Positions 26,724 through 35,693 of a stretch of DNA of 64,000 nt are shown here, piece after piece (position 1 is the stretch's first letter; every line of letters starts with the position of its first letter). The stretch spans positions 79,835 through 143,834 of the forward strand of contig JBNKOE010000011.1 of the NCBI GenBank assembly GCA_050294475.1, given 5' to 3'. The notes below the pieces were generated by a model. It was not told the origin of the DNA. It made no database searches and saw only the letters and a program-made list of their open reading frames with translations. This DNA is from Thalassobellus sp050294475. Its GTDB lineage: Bacteria; Bacteroidota; Bacteroidia; Flavobacteriales; Flavobacteriaceae. Made by a program: the position numbers and the translations under genes.

Positions 26724-28175
26724 TTAATTCCATCCGCCTCCTAAAGCTTGGTAAATTTTAATATTAGCTAGCATTTGTTCTTTTTTTGTTTCAATAATTT
26801 CAATTTTAGAATCTAATGCTTCGCGCTGTGTAAATAAAACTTCAGTATATTCTATTCTTGCCGATTTAAAAAGACGAATAGCAAGATCGATAGACTCATC
26901 AAGTGCTTTTACCTGTGCTGCTCTTAACTCATAACTTGCTTTAAGATTATTAATATTAGACAGCTCATTTTGCACTTCGACATAGCCATTTAAAATAGCT
27001 CTTTCATATTCGTAAACAGCTTGTAATTGCTTGTTGGTTGCATTTTTGTACTCTGCTTTTATAGCATTTCTATTAATTAATGGCCCAACAACATCGCCTA
27101 CCAAAGAATATATTAATGATTCTGGAGTACTCGTAAGGTATTTAGTTTTAAAAGCTTGTAAACCAACACCTGCTTTAATACCAATTGAAGGGTAGAAATT
27201 TGCACGTGCTACTTTAGTATCTAATTTAGCTGCAGCAAGCTCATACTCTGCTTGTTTTATATCTGGGCGATTTAACAGTAATTGAGATGGTAAACCTGCA
27301 TTAATTGCATCAACCTTTTTAGATATAAAATTTTTAGAATCTCTTTTTATATGTTGCGGATAGCGCCCTACTAAGAAATTGATTTTATTTTCAGTCTCTA
27401 CAATTTTTTGCTGAATTTCAAACTTACTACTTTGATTTTTATACACCTCTGCATCAAATCTACTTACAGCCAACTGTGTTGCTCTACCTGCTTGTTTTTG
27501 AAGCTTTACCATACGCTGTGCTTCTTTTTGAATTTCAAGATTCTGCTCTATAATAGCTAATTGGTTATCTAATGTTACTAACTCATAATACGAGTTAGCA
27601 ATTTCTGAAACCAATTGGGTTACCATAAAGTTTTTACCTTCAACAGAAGACAAATATTCAAAAACAGCTGCTTTTTTACTATTACGCAGTTTTTTCCAAA
27701 CATCAAGCTCCCAAGACGCTGATAGTCCTGCAGAAAAATTGGTTAGCGGTTCTGGAAACGCTTCGTCTTCTCTAACTTTAAGTTCCTTTTCTACAGCACC
27801 ATTTCTTGTAAATTCACCAACTTTTTCAACATCGGCTCCTGCATACGCATTTATAAATGGTAAATATTCTCCTTTTCGGGCTTTAATTTCATTTTTAGAC
27901 ATATCAACTTGCTGTAACATAATGTTAAGCTCTTGATTATTAGCCAAACCTGTCTCTATTAATGTTATTAAATTAGGATCTGAAAAAAAGTCTTTCCATT
28001 TAACCATTGCCGTATTTGTAGTGTCTGTTGACATACTCTGGTATTGTTCTGGAACGGCTTTATTTTCTTCTCGCACTGTTTTTGAAGAAACACAAGAATT
28101 TAAGGTTATTACAGCAAGAATTCCTACTGCAAAAAACCTCCTAACTTCAAATTTTCTTATTTTAATATTATTCAT
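26724..28175 (-). CDS. RND efflux outer-membrane lipoprotein (TolC/OprM/NodT family)
   Basis: Outer-membrane channel of a tripartite efflux pump. It has a lipoprotein signal peptide (FFAVGILAVITLNSC, lipobox LNSC near residue 28) followed by two internal OEP repeats with long helices (about 70-260 and 290-480). The conserved LLLNRPDIKQAEYELAAAKLDTKVARANFYPSIG is present. The length of 483 fits NodT-type factors. It overlaps the pump gene by 8 bp and is the last gene of the operon. Confidence 0.93.
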   Translation of the reverse strand: MNNIKIRKFEVRRFFAVGILAVITLNSCVSSKTVREENKAVPEQYQSMSTDTTNTAMVKWKDFFSDPNLITLIETGLANNQELNIMLQQVDMSKNEIKARKGEYLPFINAYAGADVEKVGEFTRNGAVEKELKVREDEAFPEPLTNFSAGLSASWELDVWKKLRNSKKAAVFEYLSSVEGKNFMVTQLVSEIANSYYELVTLDNQLAIIEQNLEIQKEAQRMVKLQKQAGRATQLAVSRFDAEVYKNQSSKFEIQQKIVETENKINFLVGRYPQHIKRDSKNFISKKVDAINAGLPSQLLLNRPDIKQAEYELAAAKLDTKVARANFYPSIGIKAGVGLQAFKTKYLTSTPESLIYSLVGDVVGPLINRNAIKAEYKNATNKQLQAVYEYERAILNGYVEVQNELSNINNLKASYELRAAQVKALDESIDLAIRLFKSARIEYTEVLFTQREALDSKIEIIETKKEQMLANIKIYQALGGGWN

Positions 28176-31100
28176 CTTTTTTTCTTTTAGTAAGTTTCTT
28201 TAAAAGCTTTTTTAATTCGCTAATCTTACTAGCGTTAAGTTCACTCAAGCTATCGCTTTCGCTCTTTCTCATAAACTCTTCTGAAATTGGCTCGCTAGAT
28301 TCATCTCTTATAAGTCCTTTACCATCTGACATTTTTGCGAAAACATAGTATAAACCTGGAATTAATAGTACGCCAAAAATAGTTCCTATAAGCATCCCTC
28401 CCATAGCAGAACCTCCAATGGTTCTGTTTCCAATAGCACCTGCTCCTGTTGCAACTACTAAAGGCACTAATCCTGCTATAAAAGCGAAAGATGTCATTAA
28501 AATAGGTCTAAATCTTGCTTTTGAACCTTCAATTGCGGCCTCTAAAACTGTAGCGCCTTGTCTATGCTTTTGCACAGCAAATTCTACAATTAACACGGCA
28601 TTTTTACCTAGCAATCCAACTAACATAATAACCCCAATTTGAGCATATACATCGTTGGCTAATCCCATTGTTTTTAATAGTAAGAACGAACCAAAAACTC
28701 CAACTGGAAGTGATAATATTACTGCTAAGGGCAGTAAAAAACTTTCGTATTGCGCAGCAAGCACGAAGTACACAAATATAAGTACGACAATAAAAATGTA
28801 TAAAGATTCACTACCTCTACTCGCTTCATCATAACTTAAACCTTCCCAACCAATATCATATCCTCTTGGAAGTTCTTGTTTAGCAACTTCTTTAATAGCT
28901 TTAATAGCATCTCCACTGGTATAACCTGGTGCAGGAAGTCCGCGTATGGCTGCCGAATTATATAAGTTATATCTTGTAATTTCATTTGGACCTAAACTTT
29001 TTTCAATGGTCATAAATGCTGAGTACGGCACCATTTCGCCTTCTTCATTCTTTACAAAAAGCTTTTTAAGATCTGACGGCAATCTTCTGTATTCTGGAGC
29101 AGCTTGTGTATACACTTTGAAAAAACGTCCAAAACGGATAAACCCTTGCTCGTAAGTACTACCAATTAGAATATTTAAATTCTCCATAGCTTTGGCAATG
29201 CTCACCCCTTTTTGCATAGCTATTTTGTTATTTATTTTTAATTTATACTGCGGATAATTAGCAGAATAAAAAGTAAACAAACCTGTAATTTCCTTACGTT
29301 TAGATAAGGCTTCCATAAAATCGTTATTGATTTTTTCGAATTTATGATAATCGGTAGAATTGGTTTTATCTAATAGACGCATAGAGAAACCTCCAGACGA
29401 TCCAAATCCGGGTACAGCAGGTGGTTCAAAGTATTCTATAACAGCACCTAAATCTTTGGTTTCTTCTTCTAACTCTTCCATGATTTGGTGTACCGAATGC
29501 ATACGTTCCGACCACGGTTTTAAGTTAATTAAACATGTACCTGCGTTAGAACCACGTCCCTCTGTCATAATCTCAAAACCTGCTAGAGATGACACTGATT
29601 CTACACCTTCAGTTTCTTCACAAATTTTTTGCAATTTTTTAGCTACTTCATTAGTACGTTCTAAAGTTGCCCCTGGTGGTGTTTGAATAATAGCATAAAT
29701 CATCCCTTGATCTTCATTTGGAATAAAACCTGCTGGTAACACCTTATTAGTAAAAAAAATACCTGCACAAAACGCTAGTAAAACTCCAAAAGTAACAACG
29801 CGTCTAGCTACTATTTTATTTAAAATATTAACATATTTACCTGTTAATCTTTCAAAACCTTTATTAAACCAGTCTATAAATCTATCTATTGGAGATGTTC
29901 TTTTCTTACCGTGATTATTTTTTAACAACATGGCGCATAATACAGGTGTTAGTGTTAATGCCACTACCGCAGAAATAACTATAGAACCTGCCATGGTAAT
30001 TGAAAACTGACGGTAGAAAACACCCACTGGACCTGTCATAAATGAAATTGGAATAAACACCGATACCATTACTAAAGTAATAGCCACAATAGCACCTCCT
30101 ATTTCACCCAACACTTCTGATGATGCTTTATAAGGTGTAAGATGTTCTTCTTCCATTTTAACATGTACTGCTTCTACAACTACAATGGCATTATCGACCA
30201 CAATACCAATAGCAAGTACCAAAGCAAAAAGTGTAATTAAATTAATTGAAAGTCCGAATAGCTGCATAATAAAAAATGCGCCGACCAGTGACACAGGTAC
30301 CGCTATAATTGGAATTAATGTAGAACGCCAATCTCCTAAAAATAAGAACACAACAATTGCTACCAAAATAAAAGCATCACGTAGCGTATGCAACACTTGA
30401 TCGATTGAAGCATCTAAGAAATTAGAAACGTCATAACTAATTTTAAAATCGACATTAGGCGGTAAATCAGCTTTTAATTCTTCTAACTTTGCTTTTACCG
30501 CTTCAATAACATCACTACCATTACTACCAAAGGTTTGTTTTAAAACAATTGATGCCGATGGAGCACCGTCTAAATTAGAATAAATATCAAAAAACTCACT
30601 TCCTAACTTAACATCTGCAATATCTCCTAATTTAATAAGCTCACCTTCTTCATTCGCCCTAATTATAATATTCTTATATTGTTCTGGTTCATTGTATCTA
30701 TTTTCATAAACCAGTACGTATTCTAAAGATTGAGAGGTCATACCAGAACTTCTTCCTAAACGCCCTGGTCTAGCAAGAATACTCTGTTCTTCCATGGCCT
30801 CTAATACTTCTTCTGCCGAAATATTATAAGCACGCATTCTATCTGGTTTTAACCAAACACGCATCGCATACTTTCTACTTCCTAATATTTTAGCACTTGC
30901 AATCCCATTTATTCGCTGAATATCAGGGATAACCTTAGTATAAGCATAATTATAAAGAAATTTTTCGTCAATACTTTTAGTTGAATCTTTACTAAAAAGA
31001 TTCACATACATTAACATACTAGGCTGTACAGGTGTAATAATAACTCCTTCTCGTTGCACCAGATCGGGAAGTAATGGCATAACTTGATCTACCCTTGTTT

Positions 31101-31422
31101 TAACCCTAATAACCGCCTGATTAGGATCGGTGCCTGGTTCAAAAATAACACGTAAGGTTCCTTCACCTGCACTGGTTGCATCAGATGCTATATAACGCAT
31201 TCCTTGCACTCCATTTATCGCTGTTTCTAAAGGAATAAGCGTAGAATTAACTAATACATCGGCACTAGACCCTGGATATGCAATAAAAATATTTACAGTT
31301 GTAGGTGCAATTGATGGAAATTGAGAAACAGGTAATTGCTTTATAGCAAGCCCGCCTATAAATACGATCAGTACCGATATAACAATAGCCAATACCGGTC
31401 TTTTTATAAATTTTTTAAACAT
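28168..31422 (-). CDS. RND family multidrug efflux pump (HAE1, AcrB-like)
   Basis: Proton-driven inner-membrane transporter of 1084 residues with twelve membrane spans and two large periplasmic loops. Helix 4 holds the proton-relay aspartates (LALVLAIGIVVDNAIVVVEAV). The N-terminus (FIKRPVLAIVISVLIVFIGGLA) and RITxP-like SGSRKYAMRVWLKPDRM region are classical. It would export drugs, bile-like compounds or cell-envelope products. The C-terminal 60 residues are charged and serine-rich. It forms an operon with the adaptor upstream and the channel downstream. Confidence 0.95.
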   Translation of the reverse strand: MFKKFIKRPVLAIVISVLIVFIGGLAIKQLPVSQFPSIAPTTVNIFIAYPGSSADVLVNSTLIPLETAINGVQGMRYIASDATSAGEGTLRVIFEPGTDPNQAVIRVKTRVDQVMPLLPDLVQREGVIITPVQPSMLMYVNLFSKDSTKSIDEKFLYNYAYTKVIPDIQRINGIASAKILGSRKYAMRVWLKPDRMRAYNISAEEVLEAMEEQSILARPGRLGRSSGMTSQSLEYVLVYENRYNEPEQYKNIIIRANEEGELIKLGDIADVKLGSEFFDIYSNLDGAPSASIVLKQTFGSNGSDVIEAVKAKLEELKADLPPNVDFKISYDVSNFLDASIDQVLHTLRDAFILVAIVVFLFLGDWRSTLIPIIAVPVSLVGAFFIMQLFGLSINLITLFALVLAIGIVVDNAIVVVEAVHVKMEEEHLTPYKASSEVLGEIGGAIVAITLVMVSVFIPISFMTGPVGVFYRQFSITMAGSIVISAVVALTLTPVLCAMLLKNNHGKKRTSPIDRFIDWFNKGFERLTGKYVNILNKIVARRVVTFGVLLAFCAGIFFTNKVLPAGFIPNEDQGMIYAIIQTPPGATLERTNEVAKKLQKICEETEGVESVSSLAGFEIMTEGRGSNAGTCLINLKPWSERMHSVHQIMEELEEETKDLGAVIEYFEPPAVPGFGSSGGFSMRLLDKTNSTDYHKFEKINNDFMEALSKRKEITGLFTFYSANYPQYKLKINNKIAMQKGVSIAKAMENLNILIGSTYEQGFIRFGRFFKVYTQAAPEYRRLPSDLKKLFVKNEEGEMVPYSAFMTIEKSLGPNEITRYNLYNSAAIRGLPAPGYTSGDAIKAIKEVAKQELPRGYDIGWEGLSYDEASRGSESLYIFIVVLIFVYFVLAAQYESFLLPLAVILSLPVGVFGSFLLLKTMGLANDVYAQIGVIMLVGLLGKNAVLIVEFAVQKHRQGATVLEAAIEGSKARFRPILMTSFAFIAGLVPLVVATGAGAIGNRTIGGSAMGGMLIGTIFGVLLIPGLYYVFAKMSDGKGLIRDESSEPISEEFMRKSESDSLSELNASKISELKKLLKKLTKRKKDE

Positions 31423-31444
31423 AATTTATTAGATTAGGTTAGAA

Positions 31445-32527
31445 TTACTCGGCATTAATTGCTAAATGAGACAACACTGATTTAGGATCTTCGAAATTCG
31501 TTTCAATTTTTTCTTGATCTTTTACCATTCTAATTCCTTCAAGTAAAATCTGATCATTTTGTGTTAAACCTTTATCTACTATAAATATATTTGGCAACTC
31601 AGCACCAACAGTTATTTCTCTTTGGTGTAATACATGATCTTTCCCTACTACAAACACATATTTTTTATCTAAAATCTCAAACGTAGCTTTCTGAGGTATT
31701 ATAATAACATCTTTATAAGGAATTTTCATAATCACACTTCCTGTTTCTCCATGTCTTAAAACCCCTTCTGGATTAGGAAATGTTGCTCTAAAAGCAATGT
31801 TTCCTGTCTGAGGATTAAACTCACCTTCAATAGTTTCAATAATTCCTGTTTGATTAAACAGTTTATTATTTGCCATTAAAAGTCCTACTTCTTTATTTGC
31901 CTGTTTATCTTTATTAATAATATAATCTAGATATTCAGATTCAGGCACATTAAAATACACCCACATTTTACTGTTGTCTGATAGTGTTGTTAACAATTCA
32001 CCTTCATCTAAAAGGCTTCCTTCTCTAGCCTCCAAATGATCCATAACACCATCAAATGGTGCTTTTATATTAGCAAAACTTAAAAGTGTTTTGGCTAACT
32101 TGACTTCTGCCTTTGCTTTTTCATAGTTAGCTTTAGCCATTGCCAATTCGTTTGCAGATACAACATTTCCTTCTGCTAAAAGCTTGGTGTTCTCTAATTC
32201 TATTTTGGCTACGTCTGCTTCTGCTTTTGCTTTTTGTAAATCAGCTTGATATATATTGGGCATAATTTGAAACATATTTTGTCCCTTTTTTACAAATTGA
32301 CCTTCATCTACAAAAACATTTTGTAGGTAGCCTTTTTCTAAAGCTCTAAGTTCTATATGTTTAATGGAGTGTATTTGACTCACATAATCTTTTGTAATAA
32401 TGGTATCTTTTTTAATTGGATTGGTTACCAAAAATTTGACTTCCTCTTTTTTTGTTTCCTTTTTAGTTTCGCAACTTGCAAAAACTAATAATGCACTTAA
32501 GCCGATGAAAAAGAAATTTCTTTTCAT
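31445..32527 (-). CDS. RND efflux periplasmic adaptor (membrane fusion protein)
   Basis: This 360-residue lipoprotein adaptor has signal peptide MKRNFFFIGLSALLVFASC with lipobox VFASC. The usual halves are present: RALEKGYLQNVFVDEGQFVKKGQ (lipoyl half), an alpha-hairpin (KAKAEADVAKIELENTKLLAEG), IKAPFDGVMDHLEAREGSLLDEGE (second lipoyl half), then beta-barrel and membrane-proximal parts. It bridges the pump and channel encoded downstream. No regulator gene is adjacent; a 150-bp gap with an inverted repeat lies upstream. Confidence 0.93.
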   Translation of the reverse strand: MKRNFFFIGLSALLVFASCETKKETKKEEVKFLVTNPIKKDTIITKDYVSQIHSIKHIELRALEKGYLQNVFVDEGQFVKKGQNMFQIMPNIYQADLQKAKAEADVAKIELENTKLLAEGNVVSANELAMAKANYEKAKAEVKLAKTLLSFANIKAPFDGVMDHLEAREGSLLDEGELLTTLSDNSKMWVYFNVPESEYLDYIINKDKQANKEVGLLMANNKLFNQTGIIETIEGEFNPQTGNIAFRATFPNPEGVLRHGETGSVIMKIPYKDVIIIPQKATFEILDKKYVFVVGKDHVLHQREITVGAELPNIFIVDKGLTQNDQILLEGIRMVKDQEKIETNFEDPKSVLSHLAINAE

Positions 32528-32632
32528 AGTTTTAACTGTTTAAAATTTATTTTAATAAAATGACTAGACTAGTAAATCAGATCTAAAAGTAGATTGACAA
32601 ACAAATATTTAATTGAAATTTTTGTGATAAAA

Positions 32633-32661
32633 CAGTCCTGATTTTAGAATTAAATGGACTG
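32633..32661. promoter_or_regulatory. Inverted repeat upstream of the efflux operon
   Basis: CAGTCC (32633-32638) and GGACTG (32656-32661) are separated by 17 bp; on the minus strand the second arm runs into TTTT. It could be an operator for the efflux operon or a weak terminator for the preceding small gene. Confidence 0.4.
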
Positions 32662-32677
32662 GTAAAAAAAAATAAAA

Positions 32678-33109
32678 TCAGATTATAAAAACCTCAAATT
32701 TAGCATGTAATCGAAGAGATGTATTGCTAATAAGATATTTAGTTCGAAATGAATACTCTTGAACTTTACAAGAGATATCTTTAAATAGTTGAGCATAAAG
32801 AATAGAGAAAACAGGATTACTTAACCATAAAAGCTTATTAGAAATATCTAAACTTTCTTCTAAATTCTCTTCTTGATTCTCTTCTATAATTTCAACAAAT
32901 AAAGTATGCTCTGGTCCTGATTGAGGAATATTAAAAACAGGAATAGTTACTTGTTGTTCTTCAAAAGTATAAGTTGTTAATAACCCTTTATTATTTTGAT
33001 TAGAAACATCTTCTTGAATGCCAAAAATTGAACTTGCATGCAAGTTCGCAAATGCATTTAGCAATAAAATTGTTACTAATAATAAATATGTTTTTAACGT
33101 CTTTTTCAT
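32678..33109 (-). CDS. Small secreted or membrane-anchored protein of unknown function
   Basis: A 143-residue protein I do not recognise. It starts with a clear signal peptide (MKKTLKTYLLLVTILLLNAFANLHASS, likely cleaved after AxA-type residues). The middle has an acidic run (EIIEENQEENLEESLDI), and the end is hydrophobic and basic (LRLHAKFEVFII). It lies upstream of and in line with the RND operon, separated by 150 bp, so co-expression is possible but unproven. It could be an envelope-stress or lineage-specific protein. Confidence 0.6.
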   Translation of the reverse strand: MKKTLKTYLLLVTILLLNAFANLHASSIFGIQEDVSNQNNKGLLTTYTFEEQQVTIPVFNIPQSGPEHTLFVEIIEENQEENLEESLDISNKLLWLSNPVFSILYAQLFKDISCKVQEYSFRTKYLISNTSLRLHAKFEVFII

Positions 33110-33349
33110 TATTAGAAGCCAAAACTATATTAATTAGTTCATACAACCAAATCATGATTATTTAAAACTAAATGAATTTTAAAGTTTTATGAAAAGCTTA
33201 ACTTTTACTATAAGTATATGTAATAAATGTAGTAGTCTACTATCAAAATTATTGAAGTCTTAAAAATAAAAAATCTTGCAAAGATTGATAATTTTTAATT
33301 CTTCTAACTTTGATAATAATTTATGTAAAAAGATTAGTCTTTTGGTTAA

Positions 33350-33687
33350 TTAAACTCTATAAGGATTAAAACTTTGAAGAAACATATAAATATTAACTTC
33401 AAAAAAGAAACAAATTATTATAAATATAAAAATCATATAAACTATGTTTTTATTGTAGACTTTATCTTTTAAAGATCTAAAACAATACCATAATACCAAA
33501 CTAAATATTGGAATAAAGAAGAATAATGGAAATGCTATATAATAAATTAAATAACCTGGTATTAATGGATTATTAGTATTTAAATAAGATTGTACAAATG
33601 ATATAGAATAACTAAATATTCTTAGAAAAGAATATATAGCAGAAATTATTAAAAAACTCGAAGTACTTTTTTACTAGTTAAATCCAA
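33350..33687 (-). pseudogene. Small three-helix membrane protein with a 1-bp frameshift
   Basis: On the minus strand a reading frame opens with TTG at 33687 (MDLTSKKVLRVF) and stops at once in a run of six T (33651-33656). One added T would join it to a 100-codon open frame (LIISAIYSFLRIF onward) ending at 33350 with NPYRV. The repaired product would have 112 residues and three strongly hydrophobic segments. The long frame lacks any good start of its own. It may be a pseudogene, a slippage-controlled gene or a sequencing error. It explains half of the otherwise gene-free stretch 33110-33764; the remainder is AT-rich with nothing I can support. Confidence 0.55.
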
Positions 33688-33745
33688 ATTATTTTTTTTC
33701 TATCAACCTTTAAAACGATAAAAAGCCTTTGAATAACTATAAGAC

Positions 33746-33764
33746 TCCTGCTTTCGCAGGAATT
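33746..33764. repeat. Short palindromic repeat CCTGC-N4-GCAGGAAT, copy 3
   Basis: The sequence TCCTGCTTTCGCAGGAATT forms a small hairpin abutting the ftsY stop codon. Same family as 21979-21999 and 25121-25139. Confidence 0.7.
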
Positions 33765-34739
33765 TTACTTAAAAAAAGAATCTACAAACTCAAACTTATT
33801 GAATACTTGTAAATCTTCAATCCCTTCACCTACACCAATATATTTTACAGGAATTTTAAATTGGTCTGAAATTCCAATTACAACGCCTCCTTTTGCAGTA
33901 CCGTCAAGTTTTGTAACTGCTAATGATGTTACCTCTGTAGCAGCTGTAAACTGTTTTGCTTGCTCAAAAGCATTTTGACCTGTTGAACCATCTAAAACCA
34001 ATAATACATCATGTGGTGCATCGCCAACCACTTTTTGCATCACGCGTTTTACTTTTGTTAGCTCGTTCATTAAATTTACCTTATTATGCAAACGCCCTGC
34101 GGTATCAATAATAATAACATCTGCTCCTTGATTTACGCCTGACTGTAATGCATCAAAAGCTACAGATGCAGGATCGCTTCCCATATCTTGTCGTACCATA
34201 GGCACATCCACACGGTCTGCCCATACTTGTAATTGATCTATAGCTGCTGCTCTAAAGGTATCGGCTGCTCCAAGTACAACTTTTAATCCTTGTTTTTTAA
34301 ACTGATAGGCTAATTTTCCAATAGTGGTTGTTTTTCCAACACCATTAACACCAACTACCATTAATACATAAGGTGTTTTAGCTCCATTGGGTTGTTTTGG
34401 CAAATCAGGAATTGTAAATTCTGTGTATTCACCAGTATTAGTTTCACTTAATAAGCCTGCTATTTCTTCTCGAAGAATTTTGTTTAACTCGTCGGTACCT
34501 AAATACTTGTCTTTTGAAACACGTTCTTCAATACGCTCAATAACTTTAAGAGTTGTATTTACACCAACATCACTAGACACTAAAACTTCTTCTAAGCTAT
34601 CTAAAACATCATCATCTACTTTAGATTTTCCTGCTACTGCTTTACTTAATTTACCAAAAAAGCTAGATTTAGTTTTTTCTAAACCTTTATCTAATGTTTC
34701 TTTTTTTTCTGAAGAAAATATTTTTTTAAAAAAACTCAT
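33765..34739 (-). CDS. ftsY: Signal recognition particle receptor FtsY
   Basis: SRP-receptor GTPase that docks ribosome-SRP complexes at the inner membrane. At 324 residues it is the short form, with only about 30 residues before the NG domain and no long acidic A domain. G-domain motifs: GVNGVGKTTTIGKLA (G1), DTFRAAAIDQL, DTAGRL (G3), TKLDGTAKGG (G4) and GVGEGIEDLQVF (G5 region). It is separated from the ribosomal-protein genes by a terminator and a repeat, so it is probably transcribed on its own. Confidence 0.97.
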   Translation of the reverse strand: MSFFKKIFSSEKKETLDKGLEKTKSSFFGKLSKAVAGKSKVDDDVLDSLEEVLVSSDVGVNTTLKVIERIEERVSKDKYLGTDELNKILREEIAGLLSETNTGEYTEFTIPDLPKQPNGAKTPYVLMVVGVNGVGKTTTIGKLAYQFKKQGLKVVLGAADTFRAAAIDQLQVWADRVDVPMVRQDMGSDPASVAFDALQSGVNQGADVIIIDTAGRLHNKVNLMNELTKVKRVMQKVVGDAPHDVLLVLDGSTGQNAFEQAKQFTAATEVTSLAVTKLDGTAKGGVVIGISDQFKIPVKYIGVGEGIEDLQVFNKFEFVDSFFK

Positions 34740-34789
34740 TCTTTCAAACGTTTATTTATTGATTCGTTTATCTGTTTCTCTCTGTGAGC

Positions 34790-34871
34790 GCGTTAGGGAT
34801 TGATGCGATATCCTTTTTTGTTTTTCTCAAAAAAGATTTAGCGGAAAGCCCGACCTTTAGGGAACGCTCAA
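34790..34871. repeat. Compact copy of the GCGTTAGGGATTG...GGAAAGCCCGACC element
   Basis: Left half GCGTTAGGGATTG plus ATCCTTTTTT (34790-34819), right half AAAAAGAT, GCGGAAAGCCCGACC, AGGGAACGC (34829-34871). The ATCCTTTTT and AAAAAGAT parts can pair. It shares both halves with 17935-18086. Confidence 0.75.
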
Positions 34872-34947
34872 ATTTTTATTGTCAATTTTCTTACCACAAA
34901 TAGCAATAGTGCTAATATGTCAGAGAAAACCGTTCAAATATAAATAT

Positions 34948-34980
34948 AAAAAAGCAGCTTTCTATACAGAAAGCTGCTTT
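34948..34980 (-). terminator. Terminator of the rpmB-rpmG-DUF4295 operon
   Basis: AAAGCAGCTTTCT pairs with AGAAAGCTGCTTT around an ATAC loop (13-bp stem), followed on the minus strand by a T run. It lies about 25 bp past the DUF4295 stop. Confidence 0.92.
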
Positions 34981-35003
34981 TGAGTATCTTAAAAAACAAG
35001 GAT

Positions 35004-35156
35004 TTACTTTTTAGCTAAAAAGTCGTTTACTTGTTCTGGATTCATTATAGATTCAACAAACATGTAAGCTCCTGTTTTTGGAGACTTAACCATTTTTATT
35101 GCTTTCGTTAATCTTTTAGATCCTGTTTGTAATGATGCTACTGATTTCTTTGCCAT
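35004..35156 (-). CDS. DUF4295 small basic protein
   Basis: A 50-residue basic protein beginning MAKKSVASLQTGSKRLTKAI and ending EQVNDFLAKK. It matches the DUF4295 family that accompanies rpmG and rpmB in Bacteroidota. Size, charge and context suggest a ribosome-associated protein, but no function is proven. It starts 10 bp after the rpmG stop and is the last gene of the operon. Confidence 0.9.
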   Translation of the reverse strand: MAKKSVASLQTGSKRLTKAIKMVKSPKTGAYMFVESIMNPEQVNDFLAKK

Positions 35157-35166
35157 GATCTATTTT

Positions 35167-35349
35167 TTACTTGATTTCTTTATGAACTGTCATACGTTTA
35201 AGAATTGGATTAAATTTTTTAATCTCCATTCTATCTGGCGTATTCTTTTTGTTTTTAGTAGTAATGTATCTTGAAGTTCCTGGTTGTCCAGACTCTTTAT
35301 GCTCGGTACATTCTAATATTACTTGTATTCTATTACCTCTCTTTGCCAT
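35167..35349 (-). CDS. rpmG: 50S ribosomal protein L33
   Basis: A 60-residue L33 with the usual MAKRGNRIQVILECTEHKESG start and TTKNKKNTPDRMEIKKFNP core. Only one of the four zinc-binding cysteines of the C+ form remains, so this is a zinc-independent C- type. It lies between rpmB and the DUF4295 gene, 26 bp after the rpmB stop. Confidence 0.97.
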   Translation of the reverse strand: MAKRGNRIQVILECTEHKESGQPGTSRYITTKNKKNTPDRMEIKKFNPILKRMTVHKEIK

Positions 35350-35375
35350 TTCTTTTACTTATTTAAATACAGCTA

Positions 35376-35612
35376 TTATTTTAAAAATCCTTTAGATTTT
35401 GCATCTTTAATTGCTGCAGAAATACCTATTTTATTGATTGTTTTTAAAGCAGATGTAGAAACTTTTAAAGTTATCCAGCTGTCTTCTTCCGGAATATAAA
35501 AACGTTTCTTTACTAAATTCGCATTAAACTTGCGTTTAGTTCTGTTCATTGCATGAGACACGTTGTTTCCAACCATTGCCTTCTTTCCTGTAAGTTCACA
35601 AACTCTTGACAT
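35376..35612 (-). CDS. rpmB: 50S ribosomal protein L28
   Basis: A 78-residue L28 (MSRVCELTGKKAMVGNNVSHA, then RTKRKFNANLVKKRF). It is the first gene of the three-gene ribosomal operon, with a consensus promoter 41 bp upstream. No paired CxxC motifs, so zinc-independent. Confidence 0.97.
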   Translation of the reverse strand: MSRVCELTGKKAMVGNNVSHAMNRTKRKFNANLVKKRFYIPEEDSWITLKVSTSALKTINKIGISAAIKDAKSKGFLK

Positions 35613-35652
35613 TATTTATAACTTTAAATTCTTGTTGCTTAAAATCGAGGTG

Positions 35653-35682
35653 CAAATATATAAAATCTTTATGTTATGACAA
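35653..35682 (-). promoter_or_regulatory. rpmB operon promoter, TTG-N19-TATATTTG
   Basis: On the minus strand TTG (35682-35680) and TATATTTG (35660-35653) are exactly 19 bp apart, a perfect Bacteroidota promoter. The predicted start is about 35 bp before the rpmB ATG. Confidence 0.85.
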
Positions 35683-35693
35683 TTTAAATTTTA

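Noticed and set aside
28418..30400. Several plus-strand frames opposite the RND pump gene
   Set aside because: Shadows of a conserved 1084-residue pump; rich in Ser, Thr and Ala as expected for complement reading.
35004..35156. Assignment of the 50-residue gene as a known ribosomal protein
   Set aside because: Context and charge fit, but the sequence matches DUF4295 rather than any named ribosomal protein.
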